In this document: piece by piece, positions 46,445 to 55,989 of the stretch
Layout of the letters: every line of letters begins with the position of its first letter
How positions within the stretch are numbered: the first letter of the stretch is position 1
Assembly (NCBI GenBank): GCA_016124495.1
Contig: WGNP01000013.1
Location: forward strand, 1 to 64,000
Length of the DNA: 64,000 nucleotides
Origin: Hyphomonas sp.
GTDB taxonomy: Bacteria; Pseudomonadota; Alphaproteobacteria; Caulobacterales; Hyphomonadaceae
Direction: 5' to 3'
Notes under the pieces: model-generated
Told to the model about the DNA's origin: nothing
Seen by the model: the letters and a program-made list of their open reading frames with translations, nothing else
Databases searched by the model: none
Position numbers and translations under genes: made by a program

Positions 46445-47158
46445 ATGCCCAAACTCGCCCTCATCCGCCACGGACAATCCGCCTGGAACCTCGAAAACCG
46501 CTTCACCGGCTGGTGGGACGCCGACCTTACTGCGCAGGGCGAAGCCGAAGCGCGCGCCTCCGGCCAACTGCTCGCCGCAACCGGTGCGGATTTCCGCTAC
46601 GCCTTCACCAGCGTCCAGACGCGCGCCATCCGCACGCTCTGGCTGGCGCTCACCGAAATGAAGCGCGCCTGGATTCCGGTCGAGAAAGACTGGCACCTGA
46701 ACGAGCGCCACTATGGCGGCCTCACCGGCCTCGACAAGGCCGAGACCGCGGCCCGGCACGGCGAGGACCAGGTCCACATCTGGCGCCGCAGCTACGACAT
46801 TCCGCCGCCACCGCTGGCAGCGGGCGGCACCTATGATCTTGCCTCCGATCCCCGCTATCGCGGCATCGACATTCCGGATACGGAAAGCCTGAAGACGACG
46901 CTGGAGCGCGTACTGCCCTACTGGCAGTCGCGCATCGCGCCGGTCCTGGATGACGGGCATGACGTATTGATCGCCGCACATGGCAACTCGCTGCGCGCGC
47001 TGGTGAAGCACCTCTTCAACGTGCCGGACGAAACGATCACCGAGATCGAAATCCCGACTGGCAATCCCCTGCTGATCGACCTCGACGCATCCCTCAAACC
47101 GACGGCTGTGCGCTATCTCGACGCCGCGCGGGCCAAGCCCCTCCCCGCCTTGCCGTGA
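46445..47158 (+). CDS. gpmA: 2,3-bisphosphoglycerate-dependent phosphoglycerate mutase
   Basis: [29 protein letters not shown]...[16 protein letters not shown]...[15 protein letters not shown]. Confidence 0.96.
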   Translation: MPKLALIRHGQSAWNLENRFTGWWDADLTAQGEAEARASGQLLAATGADFRYAFTSVQTRAIRTLWLALTEMKRAWIPVEKDWHLNERHYGGLTGLDKAETAARHGEDQVHIWRRSYDIPPPPLAAGGTYDLASDPRYRGIDIPDTESLKTTLERVLPYWQSRIAPVLDDGHDVLIAAHGNSLRALVKHLFNVPDETITEIEIPTGNPLLIDLDASLKPTAVRYLDAARAKPLPALP

Positions 47159-47613
47159 GCCTCAAACCAACCCGGCGCCGCGATCATCGGATGATGGGCC
47201 GGGCCCTGGCGCTCGCCCGGCTCAACCAGGGGCTCACCGGGGCAAACCCATCGGTCGGCTGCGTCATCCTTGATGCGCGCGGGCACCTTGTCGGCGAAGG
47301 CGTCACCGGCCAGGGCGGCCGTCCGCATGCGGAAGAGGTTGCGCTGGCAGATGCCGGCTCCCGCGCCCGAGGCGGAACCGCCTACGTCACGCTGGAGCCC
47401 TGCCGCGAACGCTCCAGCGGCGCCGCGTCCTGTTCGAACAAGCTTGTCGGCGCTGGTATCGCCCGCGTGGTAGTCGCTATCGAAGATCCGCATCCAACCG
47501 CGAGAGACGGGATTCACATCATGAAGAACGCCGGTGTTCGCGTGGACATCGGACGCGGAAAACTGCGCGCTGCGCACCTCTATGCCTGGTTCTTCAAAAG
47601 CGCCCGGGCATAG
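47155..47613 (+). CDS. Stand-alone RibD-like deaminase domain protein
   Basis: [48 protein letters not shown]...TLEPC. Confidence 0.85.
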   Translation: MSLKPTRRRDHRMMGRALALARLNQGLTGANPSVGCVILDARGHLVGEGVTGQGGRPHAEEVALADAGSRARGGTAYVTLEPCRERSSGAASCSNKLVGAGIARVVVAIEDPHPTARDGIHIMKNAGVRVDIGRGKLRAAHLYAWFFKSARA

Positions 47614-48666
47614 TCAACCGCCAAACGGTCCTGCTTCCGCCCGAACCTTTTCGTAAAACGCGAGCGAGTCGCGCTGGAACGCTGCTTTCGTGAACTGCAA
47701 CTCATAACTCGCGCGGCCACCCGCGACGAGTTTCTGCGCCAGTGACTTGTCATAGATCACGCGCCCGAGCGCCGCCGCAAGGGCGTCGACATCATTCTTT
47801 TGCACCAGCAGTCCGTTGACGCCGTCCTTCACATACGCCGCCGGACCAACCGCGTCGGCCGCTACCAGCGGTCTGCTGGCCGCCCAGGCGTCCACGGTCA
47901 CTGTGCCGAATGGTTCGTACCGGGACGGAAACGCGACGACGTCGCAAGCCGCCAGCAGCGCGCCCCGGTCATTGCGCCAGCCAAGAAAGCGCACCCGGTG
48001 GTCGAGGCCAAGCCGCGTGCACTGCGCCTTGAGTTCGGCTTCAAGCGGCCCCTCCCCTGCGATCCAGACATGCAGGTCCGGCAAACGCGCCGCCGCGTCG
48101 AGGAGGGTGTCGAGCCCTTTCTTCTCGTGCAGTCGGGCAAGCGACAGCGCGACGGGGACGCCCTCGGGTGTCGTCAGGCTTGCCCGCGCCACAGGCTGCG
48201 CACCCTGAAAGTCCGCATAGGTATGGATGATCGCGGAGCGGTCTTGGCTGACACCCTGCTCGCGGATATGCCGCAAAAGGTCGATCGTCAGCCCGACATG
48301 CCAATCACAAGCCCGGAACCGGGCAAGCTTGTAATAACCGCCATACCAGGCAATCGAGCGGGCCCGGTGCGCCGCCGGCGCGAACTGCCCGGCCCGGCCC
48401 ATCCAGTATTCGATCACGTCCGGCCGGAAGCCGCTGATCACCTCGCCAAGGAGCTTGCGCGTCGGGAACGGCCAGGACGGATTGAAGCTCGCGGTGTCGA
48501 CGCCGATTCCGGCGCCCGCAAACTTCGCCGTGCGAAACGTATTGCCCGGTCGCGTCACGACATGCTGGGCATGGCCCGCCTCGGCCAGCGCCAGCACCGA
48601 TTCCAGCATGATGTTCTCGGCGCCGCCCTCGTCGGCCCCCGCCATCACATGCATCACCCGCATCAC
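47614..48666 (-). CDS. GT4-type glycosyltransferase
   Basis: MHVMAGADEGGAENIMLESVLAL...LARLHEKKGLDTLLDAAARL...PSRYEPFGTVTVDAWAASRPLVAAD. Confidence 0.92.
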   Translation of the reverse strand: MMRVMHVMAGADEGGAENIMLESVLALAEAGHAQHVVTRPGNTFRTAKFAGAGIGVDTASFNPSWPFPTRKLLGEVISGFRPDVIEYWMGRAGQFAPAAHRARSIAWYGGYYKLARFRACDWHVGLTIDLLRHIREQGVSQDRSAIIHTYADFQGAQPVARASLTTPEGVPVALSLARLHEKKGLDTLLDAAARLPDLHVWIAGEGPLEAELKAQCTRLGLDHRVRFLGWRNDRGALLAACDVVAFPSRYEPFGTVTVDAWAASRPLVAADAVGPAAYVKDGVNGLLVQKNDVDALAAALGRVIYDKSLAQKLVAGGRASYELQFTKAAFQRDSLAFYEKVRAEAGPFGG

Positions 48667-48804
48667 TGTCTCCCGCTCCCGCGCTTTTTGGGCGGGGGTA
48701 TCCTGTCGTCCCTGCGATTAGCGGGGAAACCGCCGGCGGGCAAACGCCGCTTGGCAGCCCGGCGTGAACTGCCTAGACAGGCCCCAGCAACCACGAGTGA
48801 TCCG

Positions 48805-49797
48805 ATGACCGCCTTCCGCCTGTTCGGCGCCGAGACTTCTCCCTACTCGCTGAAGGTGAGATCCGCACTCCTGTACAAGGGCGTCGCGTTCGATTGGGTG
48901 AGCCGCTCGGTGGCCAACGAGGCCGAGTTCCGCAAGAACGCAGCGACGCCGACCGTACCGCTGCTCCTCTCGCCGCATCACGCCCCGGCGCAGGATTCAA
49001 CACTGATCCTCGCCGCGCTCGAAGCCGTTTATCCCGATCCGCCGGCCCAGCCTGAAGAGCCCGCCGCGCAGGCATTGTCCCTGATCCTTGAGGATTACGG
49101 GGACGAGTGGCTGAACAAGTGCATGTTCCAGCAGCGCTGGGGCCAGCAGCCGGACCGGGACGCCGCCGCGCTGCGGGTGCTCGTGCAGCTGAATGACGGC
49201 AAGCGGCCACGCGCGTTCAAGGCGCCGGCAAAGCAGATTGCCACCCGCATGTTCGCCCGCCTGCCGCTGGTCGGCGCCGAGCCGCAGAACGCGCCGGCAC
49301 TGGAACAATCCTACCGCCGCTTTGCCCTTCGGCTGAACACCCACCTGCAGGACCATCTCTTCATCTTCGGCGGACGGCCGGGCGCGGCGGACTTTGCGAT
49401 TGCCGCGCAGTTCCAGCAGATGCTGACTGACCCGTCGCCGGGAACCTGGATACGGGATCGCGCCCCGTTCCTGGTGGCCTGGTGCGAGATGATGGAAAAT
49501 CCAAAGGCGTCCGGGCCATTCGAGCCACTCGCTGCACTTGAGGCGACCCTGCTGGCGATCTTCGAGGGAGAAGTCTCGCGCACCTACCTGCCCTGGGCGT
49601 TTGCTAATGCCGCCAGTGCGTCGCGGGGCAAGAAGCGCTTCTCGGTCACCTTCGATGACGGGTTGTTTGAGCAGGCGACACAGACCTATGCCGCTCGGGC
49701 ATTCGGGAACCTGCGGGCCGAGATTGCGGCGCGGATGGGCGCGCCGGCGCTGCCCGCTTTCCTTGAGGCCGCCGGCGCTACCACCTTCTTCCGCTGA
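48805..49797 (+). CDS. Glutathione S-transferase N-terminal-domain protein
   Basis: FRLFGAETSPYSLKVRSALLYKGVAFDWV...TVPLLLS...DSTLILAALE. Confidence 0.88.
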   Translation: MTAFRLFGAETSPYSLKVRSALLYKGVAFDWVSRSVANEAEFRKNAATPTVPLLLSPHHAPAQDSTLILAALEAVYPDPPAQPEEPAAQALSLILEDYGDEWLNKCMFQQRWGQQPDRDAAALRVLVQLNDGKRPRAFKAPAKQIATRMFARLPLVGAEPQNAPALEQSYRRFALRLNTHLQDHLFIFGGRPGAADFAIAAQFQQMLTDPSPGTWIRDRAPFLVAWCEMMENPKASGPFEPLAALEATLLAIFEGEVSRTYLPWAFANAASASRGKKRFSVTFDDGLFEQATQTYAARAFGNLRAEIAARMGAPALPAFLEAAGATTFFR

Positions 49798-49834
49798 AAA
49801 GAAAAACTCCCGCAGGCGCAGACCTGCGGGAGTT
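49797..49834 (-). terminator. Rho-independent terminator of hsp20
   Basis: Minus strand AACTCCCGCAGGtctgcgCCTGCGGGAGTTTTTCTTTTC. Confidence 0.85.
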
Positions 49835-49862
49835 CGTCCGAGAACGGAGGTTGAAGCGCGGA

Positions 49863-50345
49863 TCAGGCCGCGTCGGAGGCTTTCTTCTTGCCGATCAGCC
49901 GGGGCTCGGCCGGAACGGCGGTCTGGCCGATCTCGATCTTGCGTGCTTTCTTCTCTTCCGGAATCTCGCGGACGAGATCGATACGGAGCACGCCGTGCTC
50001 AAGGCTCGCCCCGGTCACGAGAACGTGATCGGCGAGCTGGAAGCGGCGGATGAAGCTGCGCTGGGCGATACCGCGGTGCAGGAAATTGCGGTCACCTGCA
50101 TCCTCGTTCCCGGCTTTCTTGCCAGCGACCGTTAGCAGGCCTTCCTTGGTTTCGATGTCGAGTTCTGCCTCGGTGAAACCGGCCACGGCGATCTCGACGG
50201 CGAAGGCATCTTCGCCGACGCGCTCAATGTTATAAGGGGGGTAGCCCTGCGTGCCGTCGAGGCGGGAGGCCTGATCTATCATGCCGGCGAGGCGGTCAAA
50301 GCCGACCATCGTGCGGTAGAGGGGGGTGAGGTCAATCGTGCTCAT
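49863..50345 (-). CDS. Small heat-shock protein (Hsp20/IbpA family)
   Basis: PPYNIERVGEDAFAVEIAVAGFTEAELDIETKEGLLTVAGKK...FLHRGIAQRSFIRRFQLADHV. Confidence 0.96.
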   Translation of the reverse strand: MSTIDLTPLYRTMVGFDRLAGMIDQASRLDGTQGYPPYNIERVGEDAFAVEIAVAGFTEAELDIETKEGLLTVAGKKAGNEDAGDRNFLHRGIAQRSFIRRFQLADHVLVTGASLEHGVLRIDLVREIPEEKKARKIEIGQTAVPAEPRLIGKKKASDAA

Positions 50346-50354
50346 GGAAGTTCA

Positions 50355-50394
50355 GTCCTTTCACTCAAAGCAACTGGGGTGGCAAAAACCACCC
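50355..50394 (-). promoter_or_regulatory. Candidate ROSE-like RNA thermometer in hsp20 leader
   Basis: Minus strand GGGTGGtttttgCCACCCC hairpin then GTTGCTTTgagtgAAAGGAC pairing with the Shine-Dalgarno AAAGGA. Confidence 0.55.
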
Positions 50395-50493
50395 GGTTTC
50401 GAAACGTGAGGACGTCCGGATGTCCGGCCCGGATACCCGGCGCCGCGAGGGCGTCCCCAGCCGCGGCCCGCTTTGCGGCACCGTGACAAGCCC

Positions 50494-50522
50494 TATGTGG
50501 GTAGCGTATGAGGTCTATCAAG
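50494..50522 (-). promoter_or_regulatory. Sigma32-like heat-shock promoter
   Basis: Minus strand CTTGATA-N14-CCCACATA (E. coli sigma32 consensus CTTGAAA-N13-15-CCCCATNT). Confidence 0.6.
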
Positions 50523-50547
50523 AGGTCCTGGGGATGGAGAAACACCG

Positions 50548-51438
50548 ATGAAAACACTTTTGCTCGTGGCCGTATCGGCCCTCGCGCTGGCCGCCTGCAC
50601 GCCAGCCAAAACCCCTGCCCCGGCCTCGGTCGAAGCGGCCACCGTTGCCGTTGAAACTGCGCCGGCCATGACACTCGCCGAAGCGATCGCCTCGGACCTG
50701 CGCAGCGACGAGGAAAAGGCCCGCGATGTCTGGCGCAACCCGGCCGGGACACTGGAATTCTTCGGCGTCGAATCCGATGACAAGGTCGTCGAAGTCTGGC
50801 CCGGCGGCGGCTGGTACACAAACATCCTCGCGCCCTGGCTCGCCTCCGGCGACGGCACGCTGGTCGCGGCCGGCTTCGACGCCGCCTCGATCGAGGATCC
50901 CGAGCGCCGCGCCCGTACCGAGCAGCGCCTCGCGGAGTTCAAGGCGACCTATGCCGATCCGAAATTCGGCACCATCGAACACACGGCCTTCTCGGCCACG
51001 TCCGGCCCGCTGACGGAGGACGGCACGGCCGATGTCGTGCTGACCTTCCGCAACATCCACAACTGGATGTCCGGCGGCTATACTGAGAAATTCTTTGCCG
51101 ACGCCTACACCGCCCTGAAGCCCGGCGGGGTGCTGGGCGTGGTCGAGCACCGCCTGCCCTCGACGCAGGCGCAGGACCCGAAAGCAACCAGCGGCTACGT
51201 CCACGAGGACTATGTGAAGGCGCTGGCCACCGCTGCCGGTTTCGAATTCGTGGAAGCGAGCGAGATCAACGCCAACCCCGCGGATACGGCCGACCATCCC
51301 TTCGGCGTCTGGACCCTGCCGCCGAACCTCGCAACCACCGACCGGGACGGCAAACCGGTCGAAGGCTTCGACCCGGAGAAATACAAGGCCATCGGCGAAA
51401 GCGACCGGATGACCCTGAAATTCCGCAAGCCGGAATAG
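50548..51438 (+). CDS. Predicted secreted/lipoprotein methyltransferase-like protein (COG4798-like)
   Basis: MKTLLLVAVSALALAACTPAKTP lipobox; VVEVWPGGGWYTNILAPWLASGDGTLVAAGFD. Confidence 0.85.
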   Translation: MKTLLLVAVSALALAACTPAKTPAPASVEAATVAVETAPAMTLAEAIASDLRSDEEKARDVWRNPAGTLEFFGVESDDKVVEVWPGGGWYTNILAPWLASGDGTLVAAGFDAASIEDPERRARTEQRLAEFKATYADPKFGTIEHTAFSATSGPLTEDGTADVVLTFRNIHNWMSGGYTEKFFADAYTALKPGGVLGVVEHRLPSTQAQDPKATSGYVHEDYVKALATAAGFEFVEASEINANPADTADHPFGVWTLPPNLATTDRDGKPVEGFDPEKYKAIGESDRMTLKFRKPE

Positions 51439-51467
51439 GCCCACTTCCCTGATCCGAGGCAGTGCAG

Positions 51468-51500
51468 AAACCGTCCACACAGCCGTGTGGACGGTTTTTC
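51468..51500 (+). terminator. Rho-independent terminator T1
   Basis: AAACCGTCCACACagccGTGTGGACGGTTTTTCTCTTT. Confidence 0.9.
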
Positions 51501-51521
51501 TCTTTCAGGATGCGACGCGCT

Positions 51522-52313
51522 TCAGCAGCCCTTGAAGTGGCCCGGACGGCGTTCGTTTACAGCCTTCACACCTTCGCGGAAATCGCCCGTCTTCATCAGC
51601 CATTGCTGCTCTTCGAATTCGCGGACCATCGCCGCCCGGACACAGGCAGCAAGGTCGGCACGCAGTGTCTTGCGCGTCGAGCGCACGGCCAGTGGCGCGT
51701 TCTGAGCAATCGAAGCTGCGTGTGTCTGTGCTGCCGAAAGCAGATCCTTCTGGAGGACAATCTCGTTCACCAGTCCGATACGTCGCGCTTCCTGCGCGTC
51801 TACGCGCGCACCTGTCAGAAACATGACCTCCGCCGGCCCGCGTCCAATCAGGCGAGGCAAGGTGTAGGTCAATCCAAAGCCGGGATGGAAACCCAGTTTC
51901 ACGAAGTTTGCGGTGAACCGCGCCTCCGGCGTTGCGATGCGCATATCCGCAACCATCGCAAGCCCCAACCCGGCGCCGACTGCGGCGCCCTGTATCGCGG
52001 CCACGATGGGCAACTCTGTCGAAAACAGCCTCGCGGCCTGATCGTAGAGCGGATTTGTGCCCGGCACGTCAGCACGGACCGCGATGCCGATTTCATCGGC
52101 GCGCCGTGTCAGGTCCGCGCCGGCGCAGAACACCTTGCCGCGCGTCGCCAGCACAACCGCTCGGGTTGCGCCATCCTTGCCGAGTTCTTCGAGCGCGTCA
52201 GCCAGATCGCGCATGAGATCGACGCTCATCGAGTTCACTGGAGGCCGGTCGATGATGACGGTGGCGACGAAGCCGTCGCGCACGATATGGATGTCGCCGA
52301 TGCGGGTAGCCAT
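51522..52313 (-). CDS. Enoyl-CoA hydratase/isomerase family protein
   Basis: VIIDRPPVNSMSVDLMRDLADALEEL...GKVFCAGADL...AIQGAAVGAGLGLAMVADMRIAT. Confidence 0.94.
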   Translation of the reverse strand: MATRIGDIHIVRDGFVATVIIDRPPVNSMSVDLMRDLADALEELGKDGATRAVVLATRGKVFCAGADLTRRADEIGIAVRADVPGTNPLYDQAARLFSTELPIVAAIQGAAVGAGLGLAMVADMRIATPEARFTANFVKLGFHPGFGLTYTLPRLIGRGPAEVMFLTGARVDAQEARRIGLVNEIVLQKDLLSAAQTHAASIAQNAPLAVRSTRKTLRADLAACVRAAMVREFEEQQWLMKTGDFREGVKAVNERRPGHFKGC

Positions 52314-52318
52314 CGCGC

Positions 52319-53485
52319 TCAACGCTTCAAGCCCAAAAGATTTCTTGCGACCACCCATTTGTGCACCTCGGTGGGGCCATCATAGATGCGCATGGTGCGC
52401 ATATGGCCGGACATCAGGGAGAGTGGTATCTCCTTCGTCATGCCCATGGCACCGTACATCTGCATGGCGTGATCCAACACCTCGTAGGCCATTTCGGTCG
52501 CATAGGCCTTCACGGATGAGATATCGGTGCGCACGTCCGCGCCCTGGTCGAGCTTCCAGGCTGTTTCATACGTCATCAGCGTCGCCGCTTTGATACGCGT
52601 CCAGGCGTCAGCGATCCAACCCTGCACTGCCTGCCGGTTCGAGAGTGGCTCGCCGAACACCACGCGCTGCGGCGCATACTCCAGCATCATGTCAAGCGCG
52701 CGTTGCGCCATGCCGATCGACCAGCTCGCCATCTGCAGGCGCCTCGTGGAAAGCCGCACCTGCATGGGCGCAAAGCCCTGCCCTTCTTTTCCCAACAGGT
52801 TCGCCGCCGGCACGCGGCAATCTTCGAGCACCACTTCGTAGGTGAACTGGCCGCCCAGCATAGGAATGCGCCGGAGCACGTTGAAGCCCGGCGTGCCGCG
52901 ATCCACGAGGAAGGCCGAGATGCCGCCGCGCGCGCCCTTCTGCTTGTCGGTCACGGCCATCAGGATGGTGAAGTCAGCCTCCTGCGCGCGGCTGATCCAT
53001 ATCTTGCGGCCATTGATGATCCATTCGTCGCCCCCGCGCACTGCGCGGGTGATCATGGCGGCGGGATCGGCGCCCGCGCCCGGCTCAGAAATCCCGATGG
53101 CCGAAACCGTGCGCTTCTGCACATAGGGCACGAGATATCGCTCGCGCTGATCCTCGTTCACCGTCGCCATGAGCATGCGCAGGTTTGGCGAGTCCGGTGG
53201 GAGATAATAGGGAACGCAGGTTTTTCCCATCTCGATATTGACGCCGATCATCGCGACGGCCGGCAGGTCTGCTCCGCCCACATCCGGGGGCGCATCCAGC
53301 CCCCAAAGCCCGAGGTCACGCGAGCGCGCATCGATCCGGTCACGCTCTTCCTGGGTCAGATAGGCGCCTTGTCCCTGCGCATCGCGTTCGAGAACCTTTT
53401 GCTCGAGCGGGATGAGGTTTTCCCGCACGAACCGCGCAACAAGCTCCTGCAACATCCTGTGCTCTTCGATGAGTTCGAAATGCAT
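52319..53485 (-). CDS. Acyl-CoA dehydrogenase family protein
   Basis: MHFELIEEHRMLQELVARFVREN...GISEPGAGADPAAM...GDEWIINGRKIWIS...MYGAMGMTKEIPL. Confidence 0.95.
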   Translation of the reverse strand: MHFELIEEHRMLQELVARFVRENLIPLEQKVLERDAQGQGAYLTQEERDRIDARSRDLGLWGLDAPPDVGGADLPAVAMIGVNIEMGKTCVPYYLPPDSPNLRMLMATVNEDQRERYLVPYVQKRTVSAIGISEPGAGADPAAMITRAVRGGDEWIINGRKIWISRAQEADFTILMAVTDKQKGARGGISAFLVDRGTPGFNVLRRIPMLGGQFTYEVVLEDCRVPAANLLGKEGQGFAPMQVRLSTRRLQMASWSIGMAQRALDMMLEYAPQRVVFGEPLSNRQAVQGWIADAWTRIKAATLMTYETAWKLDQGADVRTDISSVKAYATEMAYEVLDHAMQMYGAMGMTKEIPLSLMSGHMRTMRIYDGPTEVHKWVVARNLLGLKR

Positions 53486-53820
53486 AAAAAACTCCGGCCG
53501 GCCTGACACCGAAGGGGCGAGCGTGGACTTGCATCCCCGGGAAGTAAAGCCGCCCGGCGCGCAGATCCGGCCTTATGCTTCAAGACGATGGCCGCAGAGG
53601 CGACAGGTTTAGTTGATGTGGGGAGCGCAGAAGATGAGCCCTCGGTCCGGCTGCGCTGGCCTGGGGTGACGGCGCACGGGAGAATATGAGCTATGGGATC
53701 CCTCGCACTCTGACGCGGCGTGAAGGAAGCGCCTGACTATACCGGGGGGGCACATTGAGGCATTTATATCCGACATAACAGCCGGGTGCCCCTGAGCAGC
53801 CGCATAAGGGAGGATATGCC

Positions 53821-55563
53821 ATGGCCACTTCGTCGCCGTCCAAGTCTGCACAGCCGATCGATGCCCTGATTGTCGGGGCGGGGTTTGCGGGCATGTACAT
53901 GCTGCACAAGCTGCGGGGGCTGGGGTTCAATGCCAGCGTTTTGGAAGCGGGCAGCGGCGTCGGCGGGACCTGGTACTGGAACCGGTATCCGGGCGCGCGG
54001 GTGGATATCCAGAGCCTGGAATACAGTTTCGGGTTCGATGAGGAACTGGAGAAGGACTGGCGCTGGTCCGAGCGATATGCGCCGCAGCCGGAACTGCTGA
54101 AGTATGCCGAGCATGTAGCCGAGCGGTTCGACCTGAAGCGCGACATCCGGTTCAACACGCGGGTGACGGCGGCGCACTGGGACGAGGCGGCGCAGGTCTG
54201 GAAGGTCGAGACGGACAAGGGCGAGGCCATGCGTTGCCGGCACCTGATCCTCGCGACGGGGTGTCTCTCCATTCCGACGGACGTGACCTTCCCGGGGCTC
54301 GACACCTACAAGGGCGATATCTATCGCACCTCGCGCTGGCCGCATGAGGGCGTGGATTTTTCTGGCAAGCGCGTGGGCATCATCGGCACAGGGTCTTCCG
54401 CGATCCAGTCGATCCCGATCATTGCGCAGCAGGCCGAGCAACTGACGGTGTTCCAGCGCACGCCGAACTACTCGATGCCGGCGCATAACGGACCGATCCC
54501 GGAGGCGGATTTCCAAGCCTGGGCGAAGGACCCGCGCGCCTACCGCGCCGCCTCGCGCGATACGGTCGGCGGCTTCCAGAACGAGCCCTCCGAAGCGATG
54601 GCGACCGCGACGGCGCCGGAGGAAATCCACGCAGAGCTGGAGCGGCGCTGGGCCTGGGGCGGCTTCCGCATCCTCGGGGCGTTTGCCGATACGGCGGTTG
54701 ACCCGGAAGCCAACCGGATCGTGCAGGAATTTGTTGCCGGGAAGATCCGCCAGCAGGTGGCCGACCCTGCGGTGGCGGAGAAGCTGACGCCAAAGGACCA
54801 TCCGTTCGGCACCAAGCGGCCATGCGTCGACACAGGGTATTACGCAACATTCAACCGGCCGAATGTCGAGCTGGTGGACCTGCGCGCGGAGCCGCTGGCG
54901 GGGTTCACGGCGGAGGGGATCAAGACGTCGGCGAAGGACTATGCTTTTGACGCAGTGGTGCTGGCGACGGGCTTCGATGCGATGACCGGGGCGATTGACC
55001 GGATCGATCTGCGGGGCGTGGGCGGACGGCGGATCAAGGATCACTGGGCCGAGGGGCCGCGCACCTATCTAGGGCTTATGGTGGCGGGCTTTCCGAACCT
55101 GTTCACAATCACCGGACCCGGCAGCCCGTCAGTGCTGACCAACATGATCAATTCCATCGAGCAGCATGTCGAGTGGATTGCCGATTGCCTCGTGTCGCTG
55201 AAACAGCGCCAGCAGACGAGCATCGAGGCCTCGCCGGAAGCCGAGGCGGCCTGGTGCCGGCATTCGACCGAAGCGGTGACGCCGACGATGCTGCCGCAGG
55301 CCAACAGCTGGTACATGGGTGCCAATGTGCCGGGCAAGCCGCGCATGTTCATGCCGTATGCGGGCGGGCTCAATACGTACACGGAAATCTGCCGCCAGGT
55401 GGTCGCCAAAGGCTATGAGGGCTTTATCATCCGGCAGGGTGACCGCGTGTTGTCAGAGTCGCGGACGTTTACCAGCCAGCCGGCGCCGGGCGAAATTCCC
55501 GAAAACCTTCTGCCGATCATCATGGGGCGCCTGATGGCGGCGGGGCTGCTGCCCGCCGAATAG
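53821..55563 (+). CDS. Flavin-containing Baeyer-Villiger-type monooxygenase
   Basis: ALIVGAGFAGMYMLHKLRGLGFNASVLEAGSGVGGTWYWNRYPGARVDI...SGKRVGIIGTGSSAIQSIP. Confidence 0.95.
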   Translation: MATSSPSKSAQPIDALIVGAGFAGMYMLHKLRGLGFNASVLEAGSGVGGTWYWNRYPGARVDIQSLEYSFGFDEELEKDWRWSERYAPQPELLKYAEHVAERFDLKRDIRFNTRVTAAHWDEAAQVWKVETDKGEAMRCRHLILATGCLSIPTDVTFPGLDTYKGDIYRTSRWPHEGVDFSGKRVGIIGTGSSAIQSIPIIAQQAEQLTVFQRTPNYSMPAHNGPIPEADFQAWAKDPRAYRAASRDTVGGFQNEPSEAMATATAPEEIHAELERRWAWGGFRILGAFADTAVDPEANRIVQEFVAGKIRQQVADPAVAEKLTPKDHPFGTKRPCVDTGYYATFNRPNVELVDLRAEPLAGFTAEGIKTSAKDYAFDAVVLATGFDAMTGAIDRIDLRGVGGRRIKDHWAEGPRTYLGLMVAGFPNLFTITGPGSPSVLTNMINSIEQHVEWIADCLVSLKQRQQTSIEASPEAEAAWCRHSTEAVTPTMLPQANSWYMGANVPGKPRMFMPYAGGLNTYTEICRQVVAKGYEGFIIRQGDRVLSESRTFTSQPAPGEIPENLLPIIMGRLMAAGLLPAE

Positions 55564-55589
55564 GGGCGCGCCGCCAGATCAGACTTGGG

Positions 55590-55621
55590 AAACCGTCCAC
55601 TCAACCGGGTGGGCGGTTTTT
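55590..55621 (+). terminator. Rho-independent terminator T2, near-copy of T1
   Basis: AAACCGTCCACTCaaccGGGTGGGCGGTTTTTC. Confidence 0.88.
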
Positions 55622-55686
55622 CAGTTCCGAGGCCGGACTTGACCGAAAAACCGGCTGTTTGTTGTGTCCTGTCCAGGAGACGGGAC

Positions 55687-55985
55687 ATGGCCCGGACGGC
55701 GAACCCGAAAACCCGCGGCAGCCTGATGGAGGCAGCTTTCGCACTGGCCCGGCGGCAGGCGCTGGCTGCGACCGGCGTGGACGAGATCTGCGCGGCGGTG
55801 ACCGAGCCCTTCTTTGTGGCCGCGCCTTATCTCGCGCCGGACGATCCGCTGGACCGGGCGCTCGGCTATATCGATCTGCGCGGCGAGATGATGGCGGGCG
55901 AGGTTTGCGAGTTCAACTGTTTTGCGGGCACGATGGCCCAGGAGGCCTCGGCGACGGCCCCGGCCGTGCAGGCGGCGGTGATGTG
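55687..55985 (+). pseudogene. TetR-family regulator remnant (HTH partly deleted, 3' end lost)
   Basis: MARTANPKTRGSLMEAAFALARRQALAATGVDEICAA|VTEPFFVAAPYLAPDDPLDRALGYIDLRGEMMAGEVCEFNCFAGTMAQEASATAPAVQAAV. Confidence 0.7.
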
Positions 55986-55989
55986 GCGA

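Noticed and set aside
47800-48804. N-terminal ~335 residues of the 665-aa plus-strand ORF
   Set aside because: Antisense to the glycosyltransferase; the GST-like protein starts at ATG 48805.
53486-53820. Possible small genes between ACAD and BVMO
   Set aside because: Only short overlapping frames without recognisable domains; treated as a divergent promoter region.
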